In this document: positions 26,126 through 33,559 of the stretch, in pieces
How positions within the stretch are numbered: position 1 is the stretch's first letter
Layout: each line of letters starts with the position of its first letter
NCBI GenBank assembly: GCA_020401865.1
Contig: JADCAS010000014.1
Coordinates: 1-33,559 of the forward strand
Source of the DNA: Phenylobacterium sp.
GTDB taxonomy: Bacteria; Pseudomonadota; Alphaproteobacteria; Caulobacterales; Caulobacteraceae
DNA length: 33,559 nucleotides
Reading direction: 5' to 3'
Notes under the pieces: generated by a model
Databases searched by the model: none
Told to the model about the DNA's origin: nothing
Seen by the model: the letters and a program-made list of their open reading frames with translations, nothing else
Translations under genes and position numbers: made by a program

Positions 26126-26539
26126 ATGCCCGTGACGCCCAATTCCATCATCACGCCCCAGGTCCCGCGCTCGGCTTCCGGCGTGGCGAGCCTGGCCAAC
26201 ACCGCCTATGGCGACGCCCCGGCGGGGGCGGTGCTGATCTTCGCCGCCGGCCCCAACGGGGCGCGGGTGACCCGGGTGAGCGCCGTGACCCGGGCCAGCC
26301 TGACGGCCACCGAGTGCCAGCTGTTCCGCGACCACGACGGGACAGGGACGGTGAAGCGCTTCTTCGCCAGCCGGCTGATGCCCGCCGTGACCGTCTCGCC
26401 CTCCACGGCCCAGGCGGCGGTGGACTTCGGCTATTCAGACAGCGCCCCCCTGCTGCTGGGGGCGGGGGAGAAGCTCTACGGCGCCATCGGCCAGGCTCAG
26501 ACGGGCGTGGTCTTCTGCGTCGAAGGGGCGGATTACTGA
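26126..26539 (+). CDS. Phage structural hypothetical protein
   Basis: A 137-residue protein with mostly beta-type sequence: NTAYGDAPAGAVLIFAAGPN, RVTRVSAVTRASLTATECQL and FRDHDGTGTVKRFFASRLMP. Similar small proteins accompany fibre genes in alphaproteobacterial podoviruses and siphoviruses, where they are thought to be virion components. Ribosome binding site GGAGA precedes the ATG by about nine bases. Its TGA overlaps the next ATG by one base. Confidence 0.7.
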   Translation: MPVTPNSIITPQVPRSASGVASLANTAYGDAPAGAVLIFAAGPNGARVTRVSAVTRASLTATECQLFRDHDGTGTVKRFFASRLMPAVTVSPSTAQAAVDFGYSDSAPLLLGAGEKLYGAIGQAQTGVVFCVEGADY

Positions 26540-27423
26540 TGCGCGGGTCGCCAGGGCTGATCGCCCCACCCGGCCTGCGCGGCCTCATCGCCCCCGGCGC
26601 CGGGCGACGCCGGACCGGCGGCGTGCGCGTGGACTACCTCGTCGTGGGGGGCGGGGGTGGGGGTGGGGGAGATTGGTTCGGTCCATCTGGAGGTGGTGGC
26701 GGTGGCGGAGTGATCTTTGCACATGACCAAGGTCTTGCCCCCGGCAAGTATCGCATTGTTGTGGGCATCGGCGGTCGCGGGGGCGCTGCCGCGCAATACG
26801 TTCGAGGAGAGGCGGGCGGTGCCTCTTCCATCGGAGATTCTATCGTCGCAATCGGGGGAGGAGGAGGCGGAAGTTCTCAAGCGCCACCCGGCGGGGAAGT
26901 GGCTTCTGGCGGCGGTGGCTACGCCAACACATGGGGTCGTAATGAGGTACAAGCAGGTGGAGCTGCAACACAAGGAAGCAAGGGTGGCGATGCCAGACTG
27001 GCTGCAACTGGGGGAGGCTCTGGTGGAGGTGGTGGCGCGACCCAACCCGGACAAGACGGACAGGGGACTGTTAGCGGGAACGGTGGTTCTGGACGCCAGA
27101 TCTCACTCACCGGCGAACCGATCATATATGGCTCTGGCGGGGGCGGAGGAAACAATCCCTCAGCGGGCGGCACCGGTGCTGGACGAGGCGGAGATGGTGC
27201 GGGTGATGGTGCCATCACCGGCAACGGTCGCGACGCATTAAGCGGGCGAGGTGGCGGCGGGGGCGGCGGAGGTTATGCGTCTTCGGGTGGCAATGGCGGT
27301 AGCGGCCTGGTCGTCATCAGGGTCGGTTCCCCGGGAGTTGTCTCGACCGGGGCTGAGATTATTGAGGGGCCGGGATGCAGGATACTGGTATTCCGGTCTG
27401 ATGGTTGGCTTGATATTCCTTAG
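26539..27423 (+). CDS. Glycine-rich tail-fibre-like protein
   Basis: A 294-residue protein that after about 35 residues (VDYLVVGGGGGGGGDWFG) becomes a series of Gly-rich blocks such as GGGGGGGVIFAHDQGLAPGK, ending in GSGLVVIRVGSPG and a short beta tail. YLVVGGGGGGG and GLVVIR are hallmarks of the glycine-rich tail domain found in receptor-binding or fibre proteins; polyglycine-II packing is known for such phage adhesins. Base composition falls from about 26680 onward compared with upstream genes, suggesting exchange of the adhesin end. The stop codon overlaps tail-to-tail with the methyltransferase gene on the other strand. Confidence 0.8.
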   Translation: MRGSPGLIAPPGLRGLIAPGAGRRRTGGVRVDYLVVGGGGGGGGDWFGPSGGGGGGGVIFAHDQGLAPGKYRIVVGIGGRGGAAAQYVRGEAGGASSIGDSIVAIGGGGGGSSQAPPGGEVASGGGGYANTWGRNEVQAGGAATQGSKGGDARLAATGGGSGGGGGATQPGQDGQGTVSGNGGSGRQISLTGEPIIYGSGGGGGNNPSAGGTGAGRGGDGAGDGAITGNGRDALSGRGGGGGGGGYASSGGNGGSGLVVIRVGSPGVVSTGAEIIEGPGCRILVFRSDGWLDIP

Positions 27424-28133
27424 TTCCCGATCTTCCGAGTGTAGAGTTGTCCTATCGGAGCGCCGAAAAAGATGGACATTTTCCTTTGAAAAATATTCAA
27501 GAAAGCATCGATCGCTGGCTTCGGCATCTTAAGAACATCCTGGAATCCCGGCTTGTCCATCGACCAGAGGTAGTCGTCGAAAATCATTACTCCACCGACT
27601 CTAAGGAGCTGAAATGACATGACGGCGTCTGTAAGGACATCAGGAGCTTGATGGGAGCCATCAATATATATCAAATCAAAGTAACCATGCTTACCCGCAG
27701 CTAAAAGCTCTGGTAGACCATGGTTGGAGTACTTCTTGATCTTGCGCACAGAGGCGACTTGAGTTGTCTTGGAGCGAGCGATTGAAATGTTGTGATCAAA
27801 CCGACGCTCAACTTCCGACATCTGCGTCTCGATCTGCCCACCCTTTTGGTGCTCGATGCCACCTTCCCAAGTGTCGACGCAATAGACCTCAATATCGGCC
27901 TGCGCACACTCCGTACACATTTCGATGATCCAGCAAGTGGAACGCCCTTCGAACGAGCCAATTTCCAGAACCTTAGTCGGTTTGTCCTTGCTGATGATCT
28001 GACGCCAAACCGGGACGTTCTGGCTGAACCAATCTCGAGTGAATTCGTACTCACCGGTTTTCACGTTCGTCGGTTCAGGCATTGATTGTAGGTCCAATTC
28101 GTCGAAACAGTTGCGAAGGCCACCCGCCCTCAT
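27420..28133 (-). CDS. Class I SAM-dependent methyltransferase (Methyltransf_24 type), low GC
   Basis: A 237-residue protein with the SAM-binding motif I KVLEIGSFEGRSTCWI, motif II region VYCVDTWEGG, and YFDLIYIDGSHQAPDVLTDA followed by LLRVGGVMIFDDYLW, the pattern of Methyltransf_24/cephalosporin-hydroxylase-like methyltransferases acting on sugars or small molecules. GC content is near 50% in sampled lines against about 70% around it, and its strand is opposite to the late operon. It was therefore acquired recently, as a moron gene or with the preceding adhesin. The start is uncertain: GTG 28139, ATG 28133 or ATG 28082; I chose 28133 for its purine-rich upstream GGTGGAA. Confidence 0.85.
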   Translation of the reverse strand: MRAGGLRNCFDELDLQSMPEPTNVKTGEYEFTRDWFSQNVPVWRQIISKDKPTKVLEIGSFEGRSTCWIIEMCTECAQADIEVYCVDTWEGGIEHQKGGQIETQMSEVERRFDHNISIARSKTTQVASVRKIKKYSNHGLPELLAAGKHGYFDLIYIDGSHQAPDVLTDAVMSFQLLRVGGVMIFDDYLWSMDKPGFQDVLKMPKPAIDAFLNIFQRKMSIFFGAPIGQLYTRKIGN

Positions 28134-28283
28134 TTCCACCGTTCGAGCAACGGCGCCAAGGCAAAAACGAACCCAGACCGCTGTAAGGGCCGCCTTCAGG
28201 GGACATCTGACCGAACCCCTAGCGGTCTGAGTGGTAGGAGCTGATTGTTGCCGAAGGCTGCGACATTATCTACGGACACCAAA

Positions 28284-28598
28284 ATGAACATCCTCAAGGC
28301 CATTGAGGAGGGCGCCACCCCGACGCCCTGCCTGACCCTGGACAGCCTGGGTCTGGAGCAGTGCGCCCTGTTGAAGATCGACGTGGACGGGGGCGAACCC
28401 GGAGTGCTGGAAGGCGCCCGGGACGTGCTGGCCCGGCTGCGGCCGGTGGTGTCCATCGAGGTGCTGAACTTCAACACCCGAAAGGTGCTGGGGCTGTTCG
28501 AGGCGTACGGCTACGACATTCTTCGGGAAGACAGCCGCAACGAAGCCTACAGCGACTTCGTCTTCGTTCCCAAGGAGTCCGCTCTCGGGCGGGACTGA
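28284..28598 (+). pseudogene. FkbM-family methyltransferase, C-terminal remnant
   Basis: A 104-residue reading frame from the ATG at 28284 matches only the C-terminal part of FkbM-type methyltransferases: TPCLTLDSLGLEQCALLKID, then VDGGEPGVLEGARDVLARLR and PVVSIEVLNF. The SAM-binding N-terminal part, normally about 150 residues, is missing; upstream the frame closes at 28242-28244 and the composition changes to that of the low-GC methyltransferase cassette. The start has no good ribosome binding site. The likeliest explanation is that an intact gene of this kind was replaced at its 5' end when the neighbouring methyltransferase arrived. It might still be translated as a fragment. Confidence 0.7.
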
Positions 28599-28686
28599 GG
28601 CCCTGCGGCCCGGCGGGCCGGACCTGAACCCCTGAATTCCTGGCCGCCCACGGGCGGCGACACCCCCATTCGCGGGAGCCTTCGCC

Positions 28687-30195
28687 ATGCGTTTCACACT
28701 CGACCCGCCGCCAGGGCTGGCGGCGGATGACACTTCGTTTGCGGCGGCGGGCCGGTGGGCGGACGCTTCGAACGTGCGGTTCTGGCGCGGCCGGCCGCAG
28801 GTGATCGGGGGCTGGGAGCGGCTTCATCCGGGGCGGCTGGCCGGGCCGTGCCGGGGGCTGCTGGGCTGGAGCGACCTGTCCGGCGGGCTGATCCTGGCCT
28901 TTGGCGGGCCCTCGCGGCTGGAGGTCTGGAGCGGGGGAGAGCTGGTCGATGCGACGCCGGCGGGACTGGCGCCCGGGGCGGCGGATGGCTCCGGCGGGCG
29001 GGGATACGGCACGGGCGCCTGGGGGGCGGGGGCCTGGTCGGAGCCTTCCGACGGGGCGCTGGCGCCGCGCACCTGGTCGCTGGCGGCCTGGGGCGAGAGC
29101 CTGCTGGCCGCGCCGAGGGACGGGACCCTTTACCAGTGGTCGCCCGGAGAGGGCGGGGCGGCCCGGCCGGTCGCCGGGGCGCCGGCGCGGATCAGCGCCC
29201 TGCTGGTCTCGGCCACCGACCAGGTGTTCGCCCTGGGCTGCAACGAGGAGGCCTCGGGCCGGTTCAACCCCCTGTGCATCCGCCACGGGAGCGTGCGGCG
29301 GCTGGACCAGTGGACCACGGCGCCGGACACCACGGCGCGGGAGTACGTGCTGCCCGGCGGCGGGCGGATCGTGGGCGGGCGGACCCTGGGGCCGCACCTG
29401 CTGGTCTGGACAAGCCACGCCCTGTTCCTGGGGGTGTTCACCGGCAGTCCCGGTCAGCCCTGGCGGTTCGACCGGGTGGGACAGGCCTGCGGCCTGATCG
29501 GCCCCAACGCGGCGACGGTGAGCGGGCAGACCGCCTTCTGGATGGGGCCGGACCTGCAGGTCTGGCGCTATGCCCTGGGCGGGGCGCCGGAGCCGCTGAG
29601 CTGTCCCCTGCGGGCGGACCTGTCGCAGAACCTGGCGGCGGGACAGGGGGACAAGGTGTTCGCCTCCACCCTGTCGGCCTTTTCCGAGGTGCGGTTCGAC
29701 TATCCCGACATGCGCGACGGGGTCGAGAACAGCCGGTGCCTGGTGCTGTCCCTGGCGGACGGGGCCTGGAGCCGGGGGGCGGCGCCGCGCACGGCCATGA
29801 TCGACGCCGGGCCCGCCGAGCATCCAGTGGCGACGGCGCCGGACGGTTCGATGTTCTGGTGCGAGCGGGGGGCGAGCGCCGACGGGGCGCCCTTCGCCTG
29901 GTTCCTGGAGAGCGCCGACCAGGTGCTGGACGAGGACCGCACCGCCCTGGTGCGCGGGGTCTGGCCGGATCTGGCGGGCCAGCAGGGGCCGGTGGTGCTG
30001 GAGGTCTCGGCCCGGCGCACGCCGCAGGGGCCGGCGCGGCTTGCCCCGCCTGCGGCCCTGGCGCCCGGACAGGCGCGGGCGGACCTGAGGCTGTCGGGAC
30101 GACTGTTCCGGGTGCGGCTGAGCGGGAACGCCTCGCCCACGGCGGGGCGGATCGGGCGGCTGGTCTTTGACCTGGCGCCGGCGGGCGGACGGTGA
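28687..30195 (+). CDS. P22 gp10-like tail accessory / DNA stabilisation protein
   Basis: A 502-residue beta-rich protein beginning MRFTLDPPPGLAADDTSFAA with GRWADASNVRFWRGRPQVIG, the start typical of the gp10-like packaged-DNA stabilisation proteins, which plug the portal and join it to the fibres. Repeats of the W-x-G...P type (GGWERL, GLLGWSDLSGGL, GAWGAGAWSEP, SLAAWGESLLAAPRDG) suggest a beta-propeller. FWMGPDLQVWRYALGGA and NSRCLVLSLADGAWSRG are further conserved-looking blades. Ribosome binding site GGGAG precedes the ATG. Confidence 0.78.
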   Translation: MRFTLDPPPGLAADDTSFAAAGRWADASNVRFWRGRPQVIGGWERLHPGRLAGPCRGLLGWSDLSGGLILAFGGPSRLEVWSGGELVDATPAGLAPGAADGSGGRGYGTGAWGAGAWSEPSDGALAPRTWSLAAWGESLLAAPRDGTLYQWSPGEGGAARPVAGAPARISALLVSATDQVFALGCNEEASGRFNPLCIRHGSVRRLDQWTTAPDTTAREYVLPGGGRIVGGRTLGPHLLVWTSHALFLGVFTGSPGQPWRFDRVGQACGLIGPNAATVSGQTAFWMGPDLQVWRYALGGAPEPLSCPLRADLSQNLAAGQGDKVFASTLSAFSEVRFDYPDMRDGVENSRCLVLSLADGAWSRGAAPRTAMIDAGPAEHPVATAPDGSMFWCERGASADGAPFAWFLESADQVLDEDRTALVRGVWPDLAGQQGPVVLEVSARRTPQGPARLAPPAALAPGQARADLRLSGRLFRVRLSGNASPTAGRIGRLVFDLAPAGGR

Positions 30196-30548
30196 GGGCG
30201 GAGGACGCGGATCGCGAGGCCCTGGCCCTGGCGCTGAAGGCCCTGGCGGCGGACGCCGGGCCGGCGGACCTGGCCGGGGCGCTGAGGACGGGCCGGGCGC
30301 GGATGTGGATCGGCGAGGGGGCGGTGCTGGCCACCGAGCTGGCGCAGGAGCCGGAGGGGCCCTGCCTGCACGTCTGGCTGGCGGCGGGGCGGCTGGAGGC
30401 CGTGCTGGCCCTGAGGCCGGGCCTGGAGGCCTGGGCCCGGGGGGCGGGCTGCGCGCGGATCACCCTGGATGGACGCAAGGGCTGGGCCCGGGTGCTGGCG
30501 CCCTTTGGCTACCAGCGGGCGGGACACGAGATTGAACGGAGACTGTGA
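30192..30548 (+). CDS. Phage GNAT-like virion assembly protein
   Basis: A 118-residue protein starting at a GTG that overlaps the previous TGA (GTGA). The C-terminal LEAWARGAGCARITLDGRKG followed by WARVLAPFGYQRAG is a pattern of phage GNAT-fold proteins related to T7 gp13 and similar proteins between tail accessory and ejection genes. Acetyl-CoA binding is not evident, so a structural or assembly role is more likely than catalysis. The TGA overlaps the ATG of the ejection-type gene by one base. Confidence 0.7.
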   Translation: MRAEDADREALALALKALAADAGPADLAGALRTGRARMWIGEGAVLATELAQEPEGPCLHVWLAAGRLEAVLALRPGLEAWARGAGCARITLDGRKGWARVLAPFGYQRAGHEIERRL

Positions 30549-31582
30549 TGGGAAAGAAGAAGACCAAGACGAGTTCCACAGAGACGAGCCGGACGGTGAC
30601 GACGCCGATCCGGCCGGACTGGGTGGACGCCCAGGCCCGGGGGCTGAACGAGGCCCTGACCGACCTGGGCCGGCGGGACCCGGCGGCCTCGGTGGCGCCG
30701 GTCTCGGACCTGGAGCGCCGGGCCTCCGAAGGGGCTGCGGGCCTGGGGGTGGGCGCCGGCTGGGGCGGCGGCGGGACGGACTGGACGAACTGGGGACGGA
30801 CCCCGCCCGAGCCGCCCGGCGCCACCCTGGCCGGGCGGGGCGAGGTTCCGCAGGCGGCGAGCGTGCTGGACAATCTGTCGGCCTATATGACTCCCTTCCG
30901 CGACCAGGTGCTGAACGCGGCGATGGACGACTATGACGCCGAAGCGGGACGCCGGCGGGCGGCCCAGGACCTGGAGCTGGCCGGGCAGGGGGCCTTCGGC
31001 GGCTCCGGGGCGGCCCTGACCCGCTCCCTGACCGAGGGTGAGCTGGCGCGGGGCCGCAACAGCCGGCTGGCGGGCCTGCTGGACCAGATGTTCACGCAAG
31101 GGTCGGGGCTGGCCTCCGGCGATGCGGACCGGCGACAGCAGGCCTCCACCGCGGCGGCCCAGCTGGCCCAGGCGCGGGATCTGGAGCGGGCGCGGCTGTC
31201 CCAGGCCGCAGAGGCGGGGCGGATGCAGGACGCCCTGGCCCGGGCCCAGCTGGGGCAGGAGGGCGAGCTGGCCCGTTCGCGCCTGGGGCTGGACGAGGCG
31301 GCCTCGCGCCGGGCGGATGCGGAGACCCAGGCGCGGATCGGGGCGCAGGCGCGGGCGGTGGAACAGGCGCGGCTGTCGGCGCCCGAGCAGGCCCTGGCCC
31401 GGCGGATCGAGATGTTCTCCGGCCTTCCGCTCGGCCTCTTCCAGGGCAGCGAGACGAACAGCCAGGGCCAGAGGACCGGGACGGAGACGACGAGCGGCGG
31501 CACCTTGGGCGAGATCGCCTCGCTGGTGAACAGCCTGACCGGTTCGCCCCTGTCGCGGCTGTTCCCGGGGGGAGGGCGCTGA
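30548..31582 (+). CDS. Phage ejection / internal virion-type coiled-coil protein
   Basis: A 344-residue protein with a Lys/Thr-rich start (MGKKKTKTSSTETSRTVTTP), a central LDNLSAYMTPFRDQVLNAAM motif and a long alanine/arginine/glutamate-rich helical region (about residues 130-290). LAGQGAFGGSGAALTRSLTE is a recurring family motif. Such proteins at this position in podoviral operons are injected with DNA or line the channel, like gp7/gp20 of P22. The C terminus is Gly/Ser/Thr-rich and flexible. The ATG at 30548 sits in a TGATG overlap. Confidence 0.72.
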   Translation: MGKKKTKTSSTETSRTVTTPIRPDWVDAQARGLNEALTDLGRRDPAASVAPVSDLERRASEGAAGLGVGAGWGGGGTDWTNWGRTPPEPPGATLAGRGEVPQAASVLDNLSAYMTPFRDQVLNAAMDDYDAEAGRRRAAQDLELAGQGAFGGSGAALTRSLTEGELARGRNSRLAGLLDQMFTQGSGLASGDADRRQQASTAAAQLAQARDLERARLSQAAEAGRMQDALARAQLGQEGELARSRLGLDEAASRRADAETQARIGAQARAVEQARLSAPEQALARRIEMFSGLPLGLFQGSETNSQGQRTGTETTSGGTLGEIASLVNSLTGSPLSRLFPGGGR

Positions 31583-31583
31583 G

Positions 31584-31928
31584 ATGGCGGACACCGGAAC
31601 CCTGGGCGAGGCCCAGCTCTTCGCCCTGAGGCAGATCAGCGACAACCTGGCGGCCCAGACCCGGCGGCTGGAAGGGCTGGGCGCCAAGGTGGACGACGTG
31701 CGCGAGCGGCTGGCCCGGCTGGAGGCGCAGGAGGCGGGCGTGCTGGTGGAGGCCGTGCGCCGGGAGCTGAAGTCGGCCCTGTCGCGGATCGACGCCCTGG
31801 AGGCCCAGCGCGACCGGGTGGCCGGGGCGGCGGCCTTCTGGACCTGGCTGGGCCGGCACGCGCCCTGGCTGGCGGCGGCCCTGGCGGCCTTTGGCGCGGG
31901 GCTGGTCGCGCGGGAGGGTGGACAATGA
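31584..31928 (+). CDS. XhlA-like coiled-coil membrane protein (lysis module)
   Basis: A 114-residue protein with an N-terminal heptad-repeat region (RQISDNLAAQTRRLEGLGAK through VRERLARLEAQE) and one C-terminal membrane segment, WLAAALAAFGAGLVA. This is the layout of XhlA/hemolysin-type proteins that accompany holins. The ribosome binding site GGAGGG lies within the end of the preceding gene. It ends in an ATGA overlap with the next gene. Confidence 0.6.
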   Translation: MADTGTLGEAQLFALRQISDNLAAQTRRLEGLGAKVDDVRERLARLEAQEAGVLVEAVRRELKSALSRIDALEAQRDRVAGAAAFWTWLGRHAPWLAAALAAFGAGLVAREGGQ

Positions 31929-32194
31929 GCGAGGGCGGGCGGCCGCCGGTGGAGATCACCTGGCTGTGGCGGCGGATCTTCACCTACCTGGCCAGCCTGG
32001 TGAACGCCGGCCTGCTGGCGGCGGTGATCCTGAAGGTGCGCGACGCGCAGGGACTGGCCGCCCTGGGCCTGGCGCTGATCGCGGCCAATGTGGTGCTGGC
32101 CACCCTCTACCTGGCCGGGGCGACGGTGACCGACTGGGCGCGGATCGCCGGGGCGGCGCGGGGAGGTCCCCGGGACGGGGAGGGCGGGGCGTGA
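31925..32194 (+). CDS. Two-TM membrane protein, putative holin
   Basis: An 89-residue protein with two hydrophobic helices (FTYLASLVNAGLLAAVILKV and ALGLALIAANVVLATLYLAG) and a short charged tail. Its small size, two membrane segments and place between an XhlA-like gene and spanins point to a holin or pinholin, but no family motif is recognised. The GTGA at its end couples it to the spanin gene. Confidence 0.6.
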   Translation: MSEGGRPPVEITWLWRRIFTYLASLVNAGLLAAVILKVRDAQGLAALGLALIAANVVLATLYLAGATVTDWARIAGAARGGPRDGEGGA

Positions 32195-32649
32195 TCCCGG
32201 CGAGCCCGAACGGCTGGAGGCTGGCGCTCGGCCTTGCGGCGGCGCTGGTCCTCGCCCTGGCGGCGGGGCGGCTCTGGGAGGCGGGGCGAAGGGCGGGGGC
32301 GGCGCCCCTGCTGGCCGAGGCTGCGGCCCTGCGCGCGGCGGCGACCCGCTCGGCCCTGGAGGCGGAAGGGGCGCGGGACCAGCTGGCCCGGGCCGAGGCC
32401 GCCGCGCGGGCGGCCCTGAGACTGGAAACCGAGACCCGGGCGCGGATCGGCGCCCTCAACCGACTGGAGGACGCCGATGCGCCGCTGGATCCTGACCGCC
32501 TTCTTGAGCTGCGCCGGGCTGACCGCGGGCTGTGCGACGCCGCCCCCGGCCTTGCCTGTCGCCCTGCCGCAGCTGACGCCCCCGCCGGCGGCGACGGCGC
32601 CGTGCGAGGTCTACGTCCTGCCGCCGGCCGCGACCCGGGCCGATCTTGA
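32191..32649 (+). CDS. Rz-like inner-membrane spanin subunit
   Basis: A 152-residue protein beginning at a GTG that overlaps the TGA of the holin-like gene. An N-terminal signal anchor (ALGLAAALVLALAAG) is followed by a periplasmic helical region rich in Ala, Glu and Arg (LRAAATRSALEAEGARDQLA) that ends in LNRLEDADAPLDPDRLLELR, an LPD-like motif common at the end of i-spanins. It overlaps the o-spanin gene in another frame from 32477. It would link the inner membrane to the outer one and disrupt the outer membrane at lysis. Confidence 0.7.
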   Translation: MIPASPNGWRLALGLAAALVLALAAGRLWEAGRRAGAAPLLAEAAALRAAATRSALEAEGARDQLARAEAAARAALRLETETRARIGALNRLEDADAPLDPDRLLELRRADRGLCDAAPGLACRPAAADAPAGGDGAVRGLRPAAGRDPGRS

Positions 32650-32782
32650 CGCGGGCTATGTGCGCCGGGGCGCCCAGATCGCCGCCTGCGACGCGGCCCG
32701 CCGGATGGCCCTGGAGACCCTCGAGGCCGAGCACGCCCTGGAGGCCGAGGCCCTCAGGCGGGCGGGGCGGGGGCGGCGCTGA
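32477..32782 (+). CDS. Rz1-like outer-membrane lipoprotein spanin subunit
   Basis: A 101-residue lipoprotein (MRRWILTAFLSCAGLTAGCA) with the lipobox LTAGC at residue 19, then a Pro-rich segment (PPPALPVALPQLTPPPAA) as is typical of Rz1. It starts within the i-spanin gene in a different frame and extends 133 bases past its end, so 173 bases are read in both frames. GGAGGA before the ATG is a good ribosome binding site. The C-terminal helix (ARRMALETLEAEHALEAEAL) may bind its partner. The last 29 bases overlap the convergent DUF2239 gene. Confidence 0.72.
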   Translation: MRRWILTAFLSCAGLTAGCATPPPALPVALPQLTPPPAATAPCEVYVLPPAATRADLDAGYVRRGAQIAACDAARRMALETLEAEHALEAEALRRAGRGRR

Positions 32783-33278
32783 GGGCCGGGGCGGCCAGGC
32801 GGGCGAGATAGTCGCGGACGTCCCCGGGCCAGGCGGCGGTCTCGCGGTGGAAGGCGGCGCGATCGCCGGCGTAGAGGGCGCGGACGGCGGCCTCGGCGCC
32901 GGGGGCGTCTCCGGCCAGGGCGTTGAGGACGGCGCAGGCGGCGTCGGCGGCGCGTCGGCGGGCGGCCTCGGGGGCTTCCGGCGCGCGGGCGGCGGCCTCG
33001 ACCAGGCGGCGCAGGGCGGCGGAGGCGCCGCCCGGCTGGGCGGAGAGCCAGTCCCAGTGGCGTGGCAGGAGGGTGACCTCCCGGGCCGAGACGCCCAGCC
33101 GGGGCCGGCCGCGGGCGGGTGCGGCCGGCGTCTCGCGGGGCGGGACGAGGGACTGCAGGGCGCCGGTCTGGTCGCTGAACACCAGGGGCTCGACGGAGTC
33201 GGCGGCGAGGACGGCGTCAAGGTCGCCGGAGGCGATCCGGCGGCCGTGGTGGAAGGCGGTGAAGGTGTCCTGGGTCAT
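32754..33278 (-). CDS. DUF2239 family protein
   Basis: A 174-residue protein of unknown function. FTAFHHGRRIASGDLDAVLA, EPLVFSDQTGALQSLVPP, RGRPRLGVSAREVTLLPRHW and DWLSAQPGGASAALRRLVEA are the signature of DUF2239, widespread in Proteobacteria. The first part is a compact beta domain and the last part is alanine-rich helical. It converges with the spanin genes and is taken as the first host gene after the prophage. The ATG at 33278 is the only sensible start. Confidence 0.9.
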   Translation of the reverse strand: MTQDTFTAFHHGRRIASGDLDAVLAADSVEPLVFSDQTGALQSLVPPRETPAAPARGRPRLGVSAREVTLLPRHWDWLSAQPGGASAALRRLVEAAARAPEAPEAARRRAADAACAVLNALAGDAPGAEAAVRALYAGDRAAFHRETAAWPGDVRDYLARLAAPALSAAPAPPA

Positions 33279-33315
33279 GGCCCGGCTCTAGGGGCGCCAG
33301 GCGAGGGAGTCAATA

Positions 33316-33327
33316 TTACCCGGATAA
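33316..33327. promoter_or_regulatory. Imperfect palindrome upstream of the DUF2239 gene
   Basis: TTACCCGGATAA has the symmetrical frame TTA-CCGG-TAA with two mismatching positions and lies 38 bases upstream of the DUF2239 start in an AT-rich island (AATATTACCCGGATAAAAAA). It is a good candidate operator or promoter element; the regulator is not identified. Confidence 0.4.
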
Positions 33328-33350
33328 AAAAGATGATGGGAGAGGTGGGT

Positions 33351-33430
33351 TGACCCCCTCAGTCGGCTTTGCCGACAGCTCCCCCTTGGGGGAGCAATTG
33401 CTCAGTCATTCCTCCCCCCAGGGGCAGGGG
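33351..33430. repeat. Intergenic stem-loop repeat cluster 8 (truncated by the right IS)
   Basis: A second-type module (GACCCCCTCAGTCGGCTTTGC to CTCCCCCTTGGGGGAGC) is followed by the inverted first-type module, which begins CATTCCTCCCCCCAGG and then breaks off before its hairpin near 33430. The sequence beyond it leads into the ISAs1-type transposase. Confidence 0.8.
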
Positions 33431-33501
33431 AATCGCATTTGGCTTGAGTGATCTGGGCAAACTGGATTCTGAGGGTGTCTTCCTTGTTTTGGGAGACTCC
33501 C

Positions 33502-33559
33502 ATGGGAGATTTCGAGGCTTTCTTCTCGGAGGTTCCGGACCCGCGAGCGAGCAACGCGC
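33502..33559 (+). mobile_element. ISAs1-family transposase, N-terminus (cut by window edge)
   Basis: From the ATG at 33502 the reading frame gives MGDFEAFFSEVPDPRASNA to the window edge. F...PDPR followed by a small polar stretch is the usual start of ISAs1-type transposases. GGGAGA lies about six bases upstream. The left end of the element is between about 33430 and 33500 and is not delimited. Only 19 residues are visible, so the call depends on the PDPRASN motif. Confidence 0.65.

Noticed and set aside
26717..27241. 174-codon reading frame in another frame inside the glycine-rich fibre gene
   Set aside because: Its composition looks protein-like, but it has no ribosome binding site and no recognisable domain, and it is explained as the shifted reading of GGN-rich codons.
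17469..32782. Classical alphaproteobacterial gene transfer agent (RcGTA-like)
   Set aside because: RcGTA-type clusters encode HK97-type capsid and a long non-contractile tail; here portal, coat, adaptor and gp10-like genes are of the P22 podovirus type.

Overview
The window is about 70% GC chromosomal DNA. Its host genes and dense families of short intergenic stem-loop repeats suggest an alphaproteobacterium of the Caulobacterales (Phenylobacterium, Caulobacter or Brevundimonas type). That placement is an inference; no rRNA or marker gene is present. Both ends are cut inside insertion sequences: an IS5-type transposase on the left and an ISAs1-type transposase on the right.

Left part (about 0.5-13.1 kb), host genes. 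On the minus strand lie the two subunits of methylmalonyl-CoA mutase (translationally coupled), two tandem serine hydrolases of the beta-lactamase/esterase class that are clearly duplicates, and an ABC-F ATPase with a candidate leader peptide. A nitronate monooxygenase follows on the plus strand, then a minus-strand glycosidase-like lipoprotein and a DHA2-type MFS exporter.

Middle and right part (about 13.2-32.8 kb), prophage. A minus-strand S24-type repressor faces three small plus-strand genes across an AT-rich operator region. A secreted carboxylesterase separates this immunity module from a plus-strand late operon of P22/Sf6-like (podovirus) type: small and large terminase, portal, scaffold, coat, head-tail adaptor, several tail/fibre-type proteins, a gp10-like tail accessory protein, a GNAT-like protein, an ejection-type coiled-coil protein, a XhlA-like protein, a holin-like protein and an overlapping Rz/Rz1 spanin pair. 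No integrase, replication gene or endolysin is visible. Host-type repeats and a DUF559 nuclease gene sit inside the late operon, and a low-GC methyltransferase lies beside the remnant of an FkbM methyltransferase. The element therefore looks old, partly eroded or domesticated. A host DUF2239 gene follows.

The main discovery is in the coat gene. Its first 17 codons plus two bases (23076-23128) are separated from the rest (23452-24598) by 323 bases that interrupt the frame with a stop codon and fold as a complete group I intron of the T4 td (IA2) type. P1, P2, P3, P4, P6, P7, P8, P9 and the terminal G can all be located, and precise excision restores an uninterrupted P22-type coat protein of 399 residues. 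The intron is too small for an endonuclease gene. The only nearby nuclease is the DUF559 gene about 1.3 kb upstream.
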